Shown here: positions 12,790 to 24,842 of the stretch, in pieces
Layout of the letters: every line of letters begins with the position of its first letter
How positions within the stretch are numbered: the first letter of the stretch is position 1
Origin: Corbicula japonica
Taxonomy: Eukaryota > Mollusca > Bivalvia > Venerida > Cyrenidae
DNA length: 64,000 nucleotides
Assembly (NCBI GenBank): GCA_038501625.1
Contig: JAZAYU010000081.1
Coordinates: forward strand, 1,178,001 to 1,242,000
Direction: 5' to 3'
Made by a program: the position numbers and the translations under genes
Notes under the pieces: generated by a model
Seen by the model: the letters and a program-made list of their open reading frames with translations, nothing else
Databases searched by the model: none
Told to the model about the DNA's origin: nothing

Positions 12790-12836
12790 GTCTTGAAAAG
12801 CGAACAAGCTATGGCATATAAACCCTTAAACATACA
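12790..12836 (-). pseudogene. short fragment of Penelope-like RT (antisense)
   Basis: TCTTGAAAAGCGAACAAGCT and the following GCATATAAACCC match, with few changes, the plus-strand sequence at about 60158-60200, inside the Penelope-like RT ORF. Just upstream (12735-12770) is a CAAAATCTCAATAACGGC segment also seen at 42095 and 56325. A short relic. Confidence 0.4.
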
Positions 12837-13318
12837 AATTTTAGATTTTAAGGAAAACCATAATACAAAATTTAAAAATTTGCAATATTATAATAACAAT
12901 ATCAAATCTTGAAAATGGTACTTTTGTAAAATAGTATATTTTAGTGGTTACGAAACCGTTTTTAATAGAAATATTTAGGTCAAAAAGGTGTTTTGCTTTT
13001 ATTGAGGTCATATGTGTATATTTTATTTACCTAAGATGAAAGCTTATTATAATCTTTATTCAGCAAGTTGTCAAGTTCATCGCGAGTTGTTGCTAAAGCT
13101 ATTATTGTCCGAATACAGTAATTAAAGGAAGAACCATCAGTAATAAAAGTTTCTTTATTTATAACAAGCAAAGCAGGGTTTAGTTTCTCTTGCAAACTTT
13201 TGTCTCTGTTTCTGTGAAACGGTTGAGATCATTTCCTATTTAATATAATTCTCTTAATAATTTATAAATAAGTGTCTCCAATTAAGTTACGAAAAAATCT
13301 CTCTTATAAATTTATAAT

Positions 13319-13395
13319 TATGATGATGATGATGACGACGACGACGTTGATAATGATGATGATGATAATGATGATGATGATGGTGGTGGTGGTGG

Positions 13396-13431
<36 letters not shown>

Positions 13432-13510
13432 CGGTAATTGTGTGCTGATTATGATGATAATGATGATGGACGTTATGATGATGGTGATGGTAATGATGAT
13501 TATCAAAAAC
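13319..13510. repeat. compound (GAT)n microsatellite, copy 1
   Basis: GATGAT runs interspersed with GAC, GGT and AAT triplets. The serine-rich minus-strand and methionine-rich plus-strand frames here are products of the triplet repeat, not genes. The array is longer in the second block copy (22187-22383). Confidence 0.95.
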
Positions 13511-13767
13511 TTGGACCGCACGAATGCATCACACTTACTCTACCATATTTGTTTAATGCGTGTATCATTTTCGACCGAATAATATCACACGTGTGAGAAA
13601 TTTATTGTTCCTTATTATAGTTCGATTTTGACCCGTGAGCTGTGACCTTTTGGACATGTCCATTGTTATAATCCTAAATAGGTAAAGTATGTCAATTTAC
13701 AAAGGTACCGTTAATTTACTTAACTTATATGACATTAAAAAATGTTCAGCAGCCAAAAGTTAGTCAC

Positions 13768-13838
13768 GGCGAAATAGCTCAGTGGATAAAGATCTCGAGC
13801 TATGATTCCAAACATTGCAAGTTCGAATCCAATTAAAG
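13768..13838 (+). pseudogene. tRNA-like relic, copy 1
   Basis: GGCGAAATAGCTCAGTGG looks like a 5' acceptor strand, T8-A9 and an internal A box; GCAAGTTCGAATCC 50 bases on is a B box. The 3' side does not pair with GGCGAAA, and the D and anticodon stems are poor. A T7 run follows at about 13843. Best read as a tRNA pseudogene or the head of a tRNA-derived SINE; an intact tRNA is unlikely. Confidence 0.5.
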
Positions 13839-14276
13839 AAACTTTTTTTATTTTTGTCTTTCATTTACTTTTTTAAATATTAATTTAGTCCGCATGATAT
13901 TATTTAGTTAATTGTTAATTTATCATTATCTTTTGCAAAGCCTTTTGATTTAGTTCCTGTTCATTTTTTTTTTAAATATATTGTTGTTGAGCAGCTTGCC
14001 GTCCCCCATTCACCGCTGCCCCAAAGGGGTACTGACACTTGTGAATCCTGACTTTCTGTAAACAATTGTAGTTAATGGAACCTTCATAACATTCTCTTCT
14101 TTTCAAAACCATTTTGTACAATGTATTGGCATCGTCCGAAAACTGTATTTTGAGTAAGCTTCGATCGCGACATCTTACCAACTGACTTGATGAAAGCTTA
14201 CTCGACATTTGCACGTTTTTTTGACAATTTTGTTGGTTCTACATATTTGTAATGAAAAGAATGACATTAAAAATAA

Positions 14277-14355
14277 GATCCGCTCACAGGATTCGAACTC
14301 ACAACCCTTCTGACACATTATCAGAAATCAGAAGCGTTACTGCCACGGCTATGAA
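14277..14355 (-). pseudogene. tRNA-like relic on the minus strand, copy 1
   Basis: On the minus strand: CATAGCCGTGGCAGTAACGC (A-box like), then GAGTTCGAATCCTGTGAGCGG (B-box like). Between them TTCTGA and TCAGAA could form a 6-bp stem, but with a 14-base loop, so there is no proper anticodon arm. Likely tRNA-derived. Confidence 0.45.
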
Positions 14356-15129
14356 ACCTTTTTGTTACATGTTTTTCAATTTCAAAATTATGAGATATGA
14401 TAGGACAATCTAACTTCCCTATTTTGTGGAATATTCCAAAAATCTATAAATACAAAAGTGCATTCACGGCTCAACGCGTAAAATCGGACTATACATGTGT
14501 TACTATAAATACAAATAATGACCAAAATGCACGGGTACTTTGCGTGATAAAGGGCGGGCAGAAAACCTGATATCGCCGGCCGAAAACCATTGTTACAGGA
14601 TTTAACTTTTACATTTCAAGATGGCGACGATTGGATCGATCGAATTTAATTCATTTTTTTTAACTAGATGCAAGAGCAAGAAGTAGCTTATTTAAAAAAG
14701 AACATGCATGCTAACATGAGACATATTTTAAATGCGATAAAAATGACGAGAAACATAGAGAAATTGTACATACCTGGGGACAACCAAGAACAAAAAGCAC
14801 TGTGTTTTCAGAATCATGTGCCTTCATATTTCCGTTAGGCCTATTATTCCTTGAAACAAGTATGAATATTATGTAGATTCTATTTGTTGAATTGAAGCTC
14901 GTAGCAGCGTTATGAGTATGAAACACTCACAAATAACAGCATTTACATACCCATACCGCTGTAAAACACTTCCAGAATTCACATTTTCACAATCTCATAT
15001 CTTGCAAAATTTGATCAAATCGTTCGAAGACAAAATCATTTAAAACAAAATAAAACTAAAAAAATCAACTGACAATAACTTGCTCTGTTACAGTTTGAAA
15101 ATGTGAACAATCTTTAATTACGTCACAAA

Positions 15130-15169
15130 AAGGTGAAATATGCATATCAGGAATCGCCACATTCAGAAA
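15130..15169 (+). repeat. Penelope-associated repeat R1, 5' piece (split copy 1)
   Basis: GGTGAAATATGCATATCAGG followed by AATCGCCACATTCAG begins repeat R1, as at 59241 (plus) and 61462 (minus). It then breaks off; the continuation AAAAACAGCCTCCCCACAC is found 794 bp downstream at 15964. Confidence 0.75.
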
Positions 15170-15963
15170 CAAGAAATATCTTTAAAAAAAGATAAACGGC
15201 GTTGATGGAAAAGATTTAATATATAAGAAAGAAAGAAATAAAGAGCGTGCAAAAATTTCGTCTGATGATAATACGTCGATTAAAGAAGAATGTCTAATGT
15301 TAACTGTACATTTATTCAGTTTCAATAAAATACCTCTTGTAGAGTTAGTACTAATGACGAATAAATGTTATTAAAATACAATAAATGAAAATAATGACAA
15401 CTTGTTATAAGAGCGAAATCTACCAACTTTTACGTAAACTAACTTAAAAAAAGTGTCCCTCCCGGGTATTGAACCCGGGGCATCCGCTTGAGAGGCGAGT
15501 GTGATAACCACTACACCAAGGCGATTTGAATGTCTGGACTTGAAATTAACAATCAGTATCAAAGGAACTAGAAAGGAACCAGTAAGAACCAGAAATATCT
15601 GCACTTCTCTGTCGTTTTACACTGTGTATTGTACTCGAGTGTTTACCTGACACCCATGAATATTCCATATAAAATTGTATTTAAGCCATCAATTGACTTA
15701 ACTTGTTATTTATACCGTAAATATCTTTTTCTCCAATACAATTATCGCTTTTAAAAACGAAAATGCCCGAACATATAAGTGCCATGTAAATACTAACACA
15801 CAATATAAAAATCGTTACGGTAATCATTAACGAGACCCACTAATAACAAATCAAAATAATCTATTTGATTTTCCCGCTGCATAATAAGTTTTATTTACAA
15901 TATTTCATTGGTCGAAAAACTAGGTCAAAAGTGAGCTTAGACAGCTAACGCCGAATAACGCCG
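15170..15963. mobile_element. 794-bp insertion splitting repeat R1, copy 1
   Basis: In the minus-strand R1 copy at 61425-61440 the flanks are joined directly (rc: CACATTCAGAAAAAACAGCC). Here ~794 bp lies between CATTCAGAAA and AAAAACAGCC. The insertion carries a tRNA-Glu-like sequence on the minus strand (15454-15525). The junction lies in an A run, so a target duplication cannot be separated from the run. Class unknown. Confidence 0.6.
15454..15525 (-). pseudogene. tRNA-Glu(CTC)-like sequence, copy 1
   Basis: On the minus strand GGTGTAGTGGTTATCAC (D arm and A box), CTCGCCTCTCAAGCG (anticodon loop CTCTCAA, anticodon CTC), and CCGGGTTCAATACCCGG (perfect T arm) are in order and correctly spaced. 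A run of seven T follows, fitting a Pol III stop. The acceptor strands (ATCGCCT against GAGGGAC) pair at only some positions and the anticodon stem has a mismatch, so it is probably a decayed tRNA or tRNA-derived element. The copy at 24333 differs by one base in the anticodon stem. Confidence 0.6.
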
Positions 15964-16556
15964 AAAAACAGCCTCCCCACACAGTCAAGAAGAAGAGAGA
16001 GAGAGAGAGAGAGAGCATGGTTAATAAAATGATCAGTTTCAAAAGAGACACCACTAACAATGAACAAAAATGAGAACCCGAGGGGTTACCGCCTTGGAAC
16101 GGTCAGTGGCAAATCAAATTGCCACTGGGGGTTTAAACCAGGTTCTAGGGTGCACCAACCTCACACTTGCCCCAACAGGTTCTCATATCACAAAACAAAT
16201 ACAAGTTGTCTTGGTGAAACAACTCCAACCCACTTATTGGCTCAACAATGTTGCATGCAAACGCACACAAACATATAAAACATAAGAATCTAATAGCTTT
16301 GCAAAGCCAAAGGGCGGGTACTCAATGATCTTACCGAGACCAGAGCTCCTTGAGTAAAATCAGCAAGAACACGATGACAGGGATAAAAGAAACAAATCGA
16401 GCTTCTAGGTTCTTTTAATAAAAGATTTCCCCATAAACCTTCATAAGCTCTTAAACCCCTGCCAATGTCAGGGATAAAAGAAACAAATCGAGTTTCTAGG
16501 TTCTTTTAAGAAAAGATTTCCCCATAAAACTTCATAAACTCTTAATCCCCTGCCAC
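15964..16556 (+). repeat. Penelope-associated repeat R1, main part, copy 1
   Basis: Contains in order CAGCCTCCCCACACAG, an AG run (15988-16015), GAGAACCCGAGGGGTTACCG, GGTTCTAGGGTGCACC, CTTGCCCCAACAGGTTCTC, GGGCGGGTACTCAATGATC and the end GATTTCCCCATAAACC..CCCCTGCCA. The last 91 bp are tandemly doubled (GGGATAAAAGAAAC at 16380 and 16471). The same repeat flanks the RT at 59755-60965 on both sides, tying it to that retroelement. The two overlapping small frames here are not genes. Confidence 0.85.
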
Positions 16557-16693
16557 AAAACTCTAAATGACGTAGTAGCTAAAACATTCATCATGACGTA
16601 GTTAATTAATTAATAGACGAGTGCTCAGTAAATTTTATAAATTGACAGATCAGGAAAATGGCAGACATCGATATCAGCCCGGTACATGTAATA

Positions 16694-16845
16694 AAATGGT
16701 TATAAACCGGTGTTCAAGGGCCGGGAGGTGATATCGGCCCGGCCGAGCAACATAAACCCTCGAGCTAAAGCTCTCGGGCCAATATTGCTCTTCCGGGACG
16801 ATATCACCTCCCGGTCCTTGAACACCGGTTAATAACCTCTTAATA
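16694..16845. mobile_element. palindromic MITE with GC-rich hairpin, copy 1
   Basis: Left arm AAATGGTTATAAACCGGTGT.. GGGAGGTGATATCGGCCCGG.. is mirrored by GGGACGATATCACCTCCCGG.. and ACACCGGTTAATAACCTCTT. Arms are about 60 bp with a handful of mismatches around a centre of CTCGAGCTAAAGCTCTCGGG. No coding content. Confidence 0.8.
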
Positions 16846-16948
16846 TTCGCTCTTTAAAATAAAAGCGCTGAACTGACCTATATTCGTAAATTTGCACTAA
16901 GAATATTTAAATGTAAAACTCGTTATTCATTTTACATCAGTTTGTTAT

Positions 16949-17539
16949 TATATACTGAACAAAAATAAAAAGTATCCACTTGTTTTCCCATTACCATATT
17001 TTCATTTAATCAGGAACGCTTTGGATGGTGTTTATTTAGTTAATCTCAGTTGTTTTTGAGTTAAATTGTTCATGAATAAAAACTTCCACACCAAGACCTG
17101 AGGAACTGCCAATCAAATAACAATTAATCATGACTTACAAAACACTACATATTCAATTTCAAGGGAGGTAATTGGAAATGGTTGGAATTTCTAGCGTTGT
17201 TTATCGAGGACCAGTTGATTTATTTATGAAAATTTTGTGATTTTATTTATCCACAAGAGGTAGAGAACGTGATTTAATTCCAATAAATGTGAATATTTCA
17301 AAGAATCGCTAACATTTTACTGAAACCCATATTACAATAAAAACATTTTACTGAAACCCATATTACAATAAAGGGAAGACAACTAAGTTGTGGCTGCAGA
17401 TTTTCAAGAATACTTTATCTCTTTGCAATGATAACAGAAAAGCATATGTGTACACATATAGAATTATGAGTTTTCGTTTTCATATTTTACAAAAGTTAAT
17501 ATAGGAAAGTGGATACTTTTTATTTTTGTTGAGTATATA
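16949..17539. mobile_element. 590-bp non-autonomous Tc1/mariner-like element, copy 1
   Basis: The left end TATATACTGAACAAAAATAA then AAAGTATCCACTT is mirrored at the right by AAGTGGATACTTTTTATTTT and TGTTGAGTATATA, giving ~33-bp terminal inverted repeats flanked by TA. ACTGAACAAAAATA-type ends are widespread in animal mariner-type elements. No transposase remains. A 32-bp unit (AACATTTTACTGAAACCCAT..) is tandemly doubled inside, at about 17309-17372. Confidence 0.75.
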
Positions 17540-19175
17540 CGTTTGATTTTAGAGCCTTCTTTTATCAAAGTGGCATAAAAAGTGATCCAGAAATCTATTT
17601 GATATTAAAAAAAAAATAACCCAGTGTAATTAATAAAATGATATTATCTAAAGAAAAAAATTTCAAACAGTAATAAATGATAACATATCAACGAAAAATA
17701 TTGTCAGTATATCATGAATAAAAAACAACATTGAAAACTTGTTTTTCCAGTTTCGCTTTCGAACCATGTATATAGTTACGTTGTTATGAACATTTTATTT
17801 TAGATCGTAGAATGGAATTATGATATCTGATCAAACTATAATATAATGGCGAAATGAATATTTTAATATTTGATGAAAACTGAGATAACCTATAAATCCT
17901 TTGCATCTTCGTCACTAAATTTACCATCGTACCATCGGTCCTACGTCATCATGCATTCGACACCAGCGAATATATTAATAAAGATGCCAAAAAAATTAAA
18001 CCTGCCATACGCATCTGTATTTAAAAATACACATTTGAAAGTATTTGCCGCAAAACTTTTCTGCACTGATAAAATAAATTGTGCATGTAACAGGGTAAAC
18101 TTTTTTTGTAATATATCACTACAAAAATACTACTATGTGTCAAATCTTCAAATGTACGCATCGTGTGTAGTTGAGAAATAACGATCGTAACAAAAACAAC
18201 AACAACAAAAATCAATAAAAGCACTTAAAGCCCCAGCCCTAAACTTAAGTAAGAATATACTATTGAAAAATCATATTTGTCCACATAGACTCCAATATAT
18301 AAACTCTCTAACAGAACACAAAAGGTCCGATCGCATTCTTTCTTATAGACGTGATTTTCAATGATAATGTTAAATTATAGTTAACGAAATTTTAAGAAGC
18401 TAAATATAATGGAGCTTTATTTAGCATCTATTTTTGACGAAGCGACCACTTCATGCGCGATCTCGATTTCTGTGACGTTTCGGAAATCCTACTTTGAAAT
18501 TCGCTTTTGGTCGCGCGGACCAAATTTATTTTAGTAAATTAACATTTTATTAGCCCGAACTAATGCTGCAAATATGTGCCTATAGTTCCAAATACATGTA
18601 ATATTTTATACAAGAGCGAGTTAATTGAAGTAATGCCGCTTTAAAGAACGTTCTTAACCCTGAATAGATGCCTTGTGCGAAAACCTTTGATCCATGTCAA
18701 TAATCATTCCATGCAATGTGAATGATTAAATGGCACGTCACAGGAACAAGCTTCTTTCGTCATATTTATGACATTTTGCTTGATATTATACGAGTATTTG
18801 GGAACTACTTATAATTATCTTTTTTTCTCGTAACTAAAAAGTATAGTTTTACATATTTTGACAATATAGTGTTATTTATACAGCGAAATTCATATTTATA
18901 GTGCATTTTTTAAATAGTAAATACCTCTTTTCATAGTAAATCTTCTTTGAGGGACTGAATACATTTTTCAACAATAACGAAAGTATCCAGCCAGTCAACG
19001 AACTAGCACCATGATGGATTTTATTTCTGATTTAAAATAAATATTTCCATCACGTTTAGCATTGTTTAGTGAGACATACGACATATTGATAATGTATCAA
19101 GGGTGGAGTCGAACAGCTCATTTCGCTCTTAATGAAGCTTAAACAGGAAACTTGTCTGCTTTGTGAATGTAATAG
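17540..19175. other. no recognised feature (first copy of block)
   Basis: AT-rich; short frames near 17870 (103 codons) are present in both block copies but resemble nothing I know and are not credible as genes. Confidence 0.5.
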
Positions 19176-19211
19176 AAGATATTTGTTTTACCAGTGTAAG
19201 ATAGAAATATA
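19176..19211. repeat. dispersed repeat D1, truncated by the gap
   Basis: AGATATTTGTTTTACCAGTG then TAAGATAGAAATATA; the contig stops here. The second copy at 28052 continues into the full repeat. Confidence 0.85.
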
Positions 19212-19711
19212 NNNNNNNNNNNNNNNNNNNNNNNNNNNNNNNNNNNNNNNNNNNNNNNNNNNNNNNNNNNNNNNNNNNNNNNNNNNNNNNNNNNNNNNNN
19301 NNNNNNNNNNNNNNNNNNNNNNNNNNNNNNNNNNNNNNNNNNNNNNNNNNNNNNNNNNNNNNNNNNNNNNNNNNNNNNNNNNNNNNNNNNNNNNNNNNNN
19401 NNNNNNNNNNNNNNNNNNNNNNNNNNNNNNNNNNNNNNNNNNNNNNNNNNNNNNNNNNNNNNNNNNNNNNNNNNNNNNNNNNNNNNNNNNNNNNNNNNNN
19501 NNNNNNNNNNNNNNNNNNNNNNNNNNNNNNNNNNNNNNNNNNNNNNNNNNNNNNNNNNNNNNNNNNNNNNNNNNNNNNNNNNNNNNNNNNNNNNNNNNNN
19601 NNNNNNNNNNNNNNNNNNNNNNNNNNNNNNNNNNNNNNNNNNNNNNNNNNNNNNNNNNNNNNNNNNNNNNNNNNNNNNNNNNNNNNNNNNNNNNNNNNNN
19701 NNNNNNNNNNN
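19212..19711. other. assembly gap of exactly 500 N
   Basis: A round-number run of N, as placed by scaffolding software when the true distance is unknown. Long open frames spanning it are artefacts. Confidence 0.99.
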
Positions 19712-21656
19712 TCCGGGTGCGATAGCCTTGGTATGAACAAAGAGTCTCTAGTTCTTGAACGTGGTCGGTTAACACGGTCTGTAACCGGATAAGATAATAA
19801 GGCAAATTAAGATGATAATGGCAAGCTAAAACCCATGGATGAAGGGAACAAGTACGAACTTTTATGGGATGTTTTTTTATTACTAGTGAGATATGCGCAT
19901 ACACCTAACCAATGTTCTAACCAATGTCCTAACTCCATCGATCATAGTTATCAAATTTCTCAGCGTGCATTTGGGAAATAATCTTCAAACATAATTGTAT
20001 ACATCATTTTTCACTTCTTTGTATGAAATTACCATTAAATCTCCCGCAGTTATTCGAATACCATTAACATTTAATCAAAGTAGGGGTAAACACAAAAGTC
20101 ACAGTCGTCAGAGCCGGTATATTCTCTCTTAACGAAAATTCATGTCTCGTTATTAAATATGGATTCGTATGTAATTTGAACTATTCTATGCAATTCCGGA
20201 ATAATTCAGTTACACAGAAGATGTTGCCGAAATTTGGCCCTCTTTACAAAAACTACGGTTGATTTTGTGACATTTGATTTTCTCAACATTTTAAACCGAA
20301 TGTAATCACCCCAAGAATGTATAAAAATATTCAACCCAAAACAGAAAAGTACCAACTTCATTAAAGTGCCACAAATCACCTTTCAAACAATGTTTTAAAA
20401 TTTTTTTTACTATTTTAAAGCATCTAAATAGTCATTTTACATTTTTCAAAACAAAAACTTATTTTTATTCTCAATAGTTTCGTCAATGGTTCTTTGAAAA
20501 TAAAGTAAGCCCGAATCGTCCCTTGACAAAATTGTCCGATCCGTGACAGGCTTTTCTATTTAATGTCTTCTGACTTAACACTGTGAAGCTACATGCATTT
20601 TGAAATTTCCGGACTTCGGTCGATGACCTCTGGATTGCTAATAACATGCGTACCCGATCCATTAGTTTGTCTTCGTATTAAATTATAATCTAATTTGCGC
20701 GTAATATGAATATGTTGTGTTTTTTTTTTAAATAAAATGTTATATTTGGTGTTTCATAAGAGAAATTTTAAAAATATAACCCAAAATGAGCGTGTCATAT
20801 TTTGCGAAATATTAAAATACACAGGTTACCTTCATGTTAGAATTGCTTCAAAATTAATATTCATTGCATACTTGTCATTTCCAACATTTAGAAAATGCAT
20901 TTAATTTCATGTTAATATATAACAGATTGTTTAAACTGGCAATATCATATTTTAGCTATTTCTCTAATAAAGGTTGTTATACGGACTTTTGAAAAGATAG
21001 TGTCTGGTTACGGATAAGTAGACAGTCACGTGACACTCTGTTTATAACCAATAATAATATTAAGACAGATGAGGACGAATAAGATATTGTTCCAGTGGCC
21101 AATGATCATTAAAATAATATGGCTATATTAATTTTAAACAGTTTGATGATGAGCCACATTCTAAATTAATGTAATTGACTGTCACGTGACTGCCTAGTTT
21201 CCGTTAATATACTATAAAAAAACAACATTTACGTGTGAGAGCGTTGAATGGCTTACAGTTTATGTAATGTTTTATTATGCGCATATAACGTTATGTATGT
21301 ATCGATGAATTGGGTTTAAAATTCCTTGTAACATTATGTAGAAAAAGCGTGATAATTGTCCGTACTTGCCACTTCCCTGTCATACCTTGTCAGACGCGAT
21401 AATCTGAAAAATATACCCTCAAGATATTTTCGTACGCTCCACAGACTGGTCGTAAATGCAGCAAGGTGGGAAAATTTTCGCATAATCACAATTTATAATT
21501 GAAAAAGGCTGGAATTCACCAAATTTCGTAAGAAGTAAAATATTAACTAATTAAGGGCTTACTAAAATCCTTCCCTGCATGTTCATCGATAAAAAGAAAA
21601 TTATCAAAATCTCAATAACGGCAAAATGCCGTTTATTGAAACGTGTATGCATCGAA

Positions 21657-21703
21657 GTCTTGAAAAGCGAACAAGCTATGGCATATAAACCCTTAAACAT
21701 ACA
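21657..21703 (-). pseudogene. short Penelope-like RT fragment, block copy 2
   Basis: Same as 12790-12836. Confidence 0.4.
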
Positions 21704-22186
21704 AATTTTAGATTTTAAGGAAAACCATAATACAAAATTTAAAAATTTGCAATATTATAATAACAATATCAAATCTTGAAAATGGTACTTTTGTAAAATA
21801 GTATATTTTAGTGGTTACGAAACCGTTTTTAATAGAAATATTTAGGTCAAAAAGGTGTTTTGCTTTTATTGAGGTCATATGTGTATATTTTATTTACCTA
21901 AGATGAAAGCTTATTATAATCTTTATTCAGCAAGTTGTCAAGTTCATCGCGAGTTGTTGCTAAAGCTATTATTGTCCGAATACAGTAATTAAAGGAAGAA
22001 CCATCAGTAATAAAAGTTTCTTTATTTATAACAAGCAAAGCAGGGTTTAGTTTCTCTTGCAAACTTTTGTCTCTGTTTCTGTGAAACGGTTGAGATCATT
22101 TCCTATTTAATAAAATTCTCTTAATAATTTATAAATAAGTGTCTCCAATTAAGTTACGAAAAAATCTCTCTTATAAATTTATAATT

Positions 22187-22259
22187 ATGATGATGATGAT
22201 GACGACGACGACGTTGATAATGATGATGATGATAATGATGATGATGATGGTGGTGGTGG

Positions 22260-22310
<51 letters not shown>

Positions 22311-22383
22311 CGGTAATTGTGTGCTGATTGTGATGATAATGATGATGGACGTTATGATGATGGTGATGGTAATGATGATTATC
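22187..22383. repeat. compound (GAT)n microsatellite, copy 2
   Basis: Same array as 13319-13510 but with a longer uninterrupted GAT run and fewer GGT triplets; the main length difference between the block copies. Confidence 0.95.
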
Positions 22384-22646
22384 AAAAACTTGGACCGCAC
22401 GAATGCATCACACTTACTCTACCATATTTGTTTAATGCGTGTATCATTTTCGACCGAATAATATCACACGTGTGAGAAATTTATTGTTCCTTATTATAGT
22501 TCGATTTTGACCCGTGAGCTGTGACCTTTTGGACATGTCCATTGTTATAATCATAAATAGGTAAAGTATGTCAATTTACAAAGGTACCGTTAATTTACTT
22601 AACTTATATGACATTAAAAAATGTTCAGCAGCCAAAAGTTAGTCAC

Positions 22647-22717
22647 GGCGAAATAGCTCAGTGGATAAAGATCTCGAGCTATGATTCCAAACATTGCAAG
22701 TTCGAATCCAATTAAAG
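22647..22717 (+). pseudogene. tRNA-like relic, copy 2
   Basis: Identical to 13768-13838 within what I can compare. Confidence 0.5.
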
Positions 22718-23155
22718 AAACTTTTTTTATTTTTGTCTTTCATTTACTTTTTTAAATATTAATTTAGTCCGCATGATATTATTTAGTTAATTGTTAATTT
22801 ATCATTATCTTTTGCAAAGCCTTTTGATTTAGTTCCTGTTCATTTTTTTTTTAAATATATTGTTGTTGAGCAGCTTGCCGTCCCCCATTCACCGCTGCCC
22901 CAAAGGGGTACTGACACTTGTGAATCCTGACTTTCTGTAAACAATTGTAGTTAATGGAACCTTCATAACATTCTCTTCTTTTCAAAACCATTTTGTACAA
23001 TGTATTGGCATCGTCCGAAAACTGTATTTTGAGTAAGCTTCGATCGCGACATCTTACCAACTGACTTGATGAAAGCTTACTCGACATTTGCACGGTTTTT
23101 TGACAATTTTGTTGGTTCTACATATTTGTAATGAAAAGAATGACATTAAAAATAA

Positions 23156-23234
23156 GATCCGCTCACAGGATTCGAACTCACAACCCTTCTGACACATTAT
23201 CAGAAATCAGAAGCGTTACTGCCACGGCTATGAA
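23156..23234 (-). pseudogene. tRNA-like relic on the minus strand, copy 2
   Basis: Identical to 14277-14355 within what I can compare. Confidence 0.45.
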
Positions 23235-24008
23235 ACCTTTTTGTTACATGTTTTTCAATTTCAAAATTATGAGATATGATAGGACAATCTAACTTCCCTA
23301 TTTTGTGGAATATTCCAAAAATCTATAAATACAAAAGTGCATTCACGGCTCAACGCGTAAAATCGGACTATACATGTGTTACTATAAATACAAATAATGA
23401 CCAAAATGCACGGGTACTTTGCGTGATAAAGGGCGGGCAGAAAACCTGATATCGCCGGCCGAAAACCATTGTTACAGGATTTAACTTTTACATTTCAAGA
23501 TGGCGACGATTGGATCGATCGAATTTAATTCATTTTTTTTAACTAGATGCAAGAGCAAGAAGTAGCTTATTTAAAAAAGAACATGCATGCTAACATGAGA
23601 CATATTTTAAATGCGATAAAAATGACGAGAAACATAGAGAAATTGTACATACCTGGGGACAACCAAGAACAAAAAGCACTGTGTTTTCAGAATCATATGC
23701 CTTCATATTTCCGTTAGGCCTATTATTCCTTGAAACAAGTATGAATATTATGTAGATTCTATTTGTTGAATTGAAGCTCGTAGCAGCGTTATGAGTATGA
23801 AACACTCACAAATAACAGCATTTACATACCCACACCGCTGTAAAACACTTCCAGAATTCACATTTTCACAATCTCATATCTTGCAAAATTTGATCAAATC
23901 GTTCGAAGACAAAATCATTTAAAACAAAATAAAACTAAAAAAATCAACTGACAATAACTTGCTCTGTTACAGTTTGAAAATGTGAACAATCTTTAATTAC
24001 GTCACAAA

Positions 24009-24048
24009 AAGGTGAAATATGCATATCAGGAATCGCCACATTCAGAAA
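24009..24048 (+). repeat. repeat R1, 5' piece, copy 2
   Basis: Same as 15130-15169. Confidence 0.75.
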
Positions 24049-24842
24049 CAAGAAATATCTTTAAAAAAAGATAAACGGCGTTGATGGAAAAGATTTAATA
24101 TATAAGAAAGAAAGAAATAAAGAGCGTGCAAAAATTTCGTCTGATGATAATACGTCGATTAAAGAAGAATTTCTAATGTTAACTGTACATTTATTCAGTT
24201 TCAATAAAATACCTCTTGTAGAGTTAGTACTAATGACGAATAAATGTTATTAAAATACAATAAATGAAAATAATGACAACTTGTTATAAGAGCGAAATCT
24301 ACCAACTTTTACGTAAACTAACTTAAAAAAAGTGTCCCTCCCGGGTATTGAACCCGGGGCATCCGCTTGAGAGGCGAGAGTGATAACCACTACACCAAGG
24401 CGATTTGAATGTCTGGACTTGAAATTAACAATCAGTATCAAAGGAACTAGAAAGGAACCAGTAAGAACCAGAAATATCTGCACTTCTCTGTCGTTTTACA
24501 CTGTGTATTGTACTCGAGTGTTTACCTGACACCCATGAATATTCCATATAAAATTGTATTTAAGCCATCAATTGACTTAACTTGTTATTTATACCGTAAA
24601 TATCTTTTTCTCCAATACAATTATCGCTTTTAAAAACGAAAATGCCCGAACATATAAGTGCCATGTAAATACTAACACACAATATAAAAATCGTTACGGT
24701 AATCATTAACGAGACCCACTAATAACAAATCAAAATAATCTATTTGATTTTCCCGCTGCATAATAAGTTTTATTTACAATATTTCATTGGTCGAAAAACT
24801 AGGTCAAAAGTGAGCTTAGACAGCTAACGCCGAATAACGCCG
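24049..24842. mobile_element. insertion splitting repeat R1, copy 2
   Basis: Same as 15170-15963. Confidence 0.6.
24333..24404 (-). pseudogene. tRNA-Glu(CTC)-like sequence, copy 2
   Basis: As 15454-15525 with one changed base (plus strand GCGAGAGTGAT instead of GCGAGTGTGAT), which falls in the anticodon stem. Confidence 0.6.

Larger units (their letters stand above)
10847..19211. repeat. 8.37-kb block, first copy (3' end of the left contig)
   Basis: From TCCGGGTGCGATAGCC at 10847 to GATAGAAATATA at 19211 this is colinear with 19712-28086. I count about two dozen differences over ~8370 bp: single-base changes, homopolymer length, a GAT array and an AG array. The block ends exactly at the 500-N gap and the second copy begins exactly after it, which is the pattern of overlapping contig ends that were not merged. 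Confidence 0.95.

Noticed and set aside
13318..13521. Serine-rich and methionine-rich frames
   Set aside because: Direct translation of the (GAT)n microsatellite; no conserved sequence outside the repeat.
15454..15525. Intact tRNA-Glu gene
   Set aside because: T arm, D arm and anticodon loop are good, but the acceptor strands pair poorly and the anticodon stem is mismatched, so I list it as a relic.
16060..16285. Two overlapping ~72-codon frames, also at 24935 and 59218
   Set aside because: They recur because the underlying R1 repeat recurs; no coding constraint is visible and the frames differ between copies.
17870..18181. 103-codon frame, present twice
   Set aside because: The second occurrence is the duplicated contig end, so conservation is not evidence. 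Composition is that of AT-rich noncoding DNA.
19129..19904. Long open frames of about 200-240 codons around the gap
   Set aside because: They are open only because the 500 N have no stop codons.
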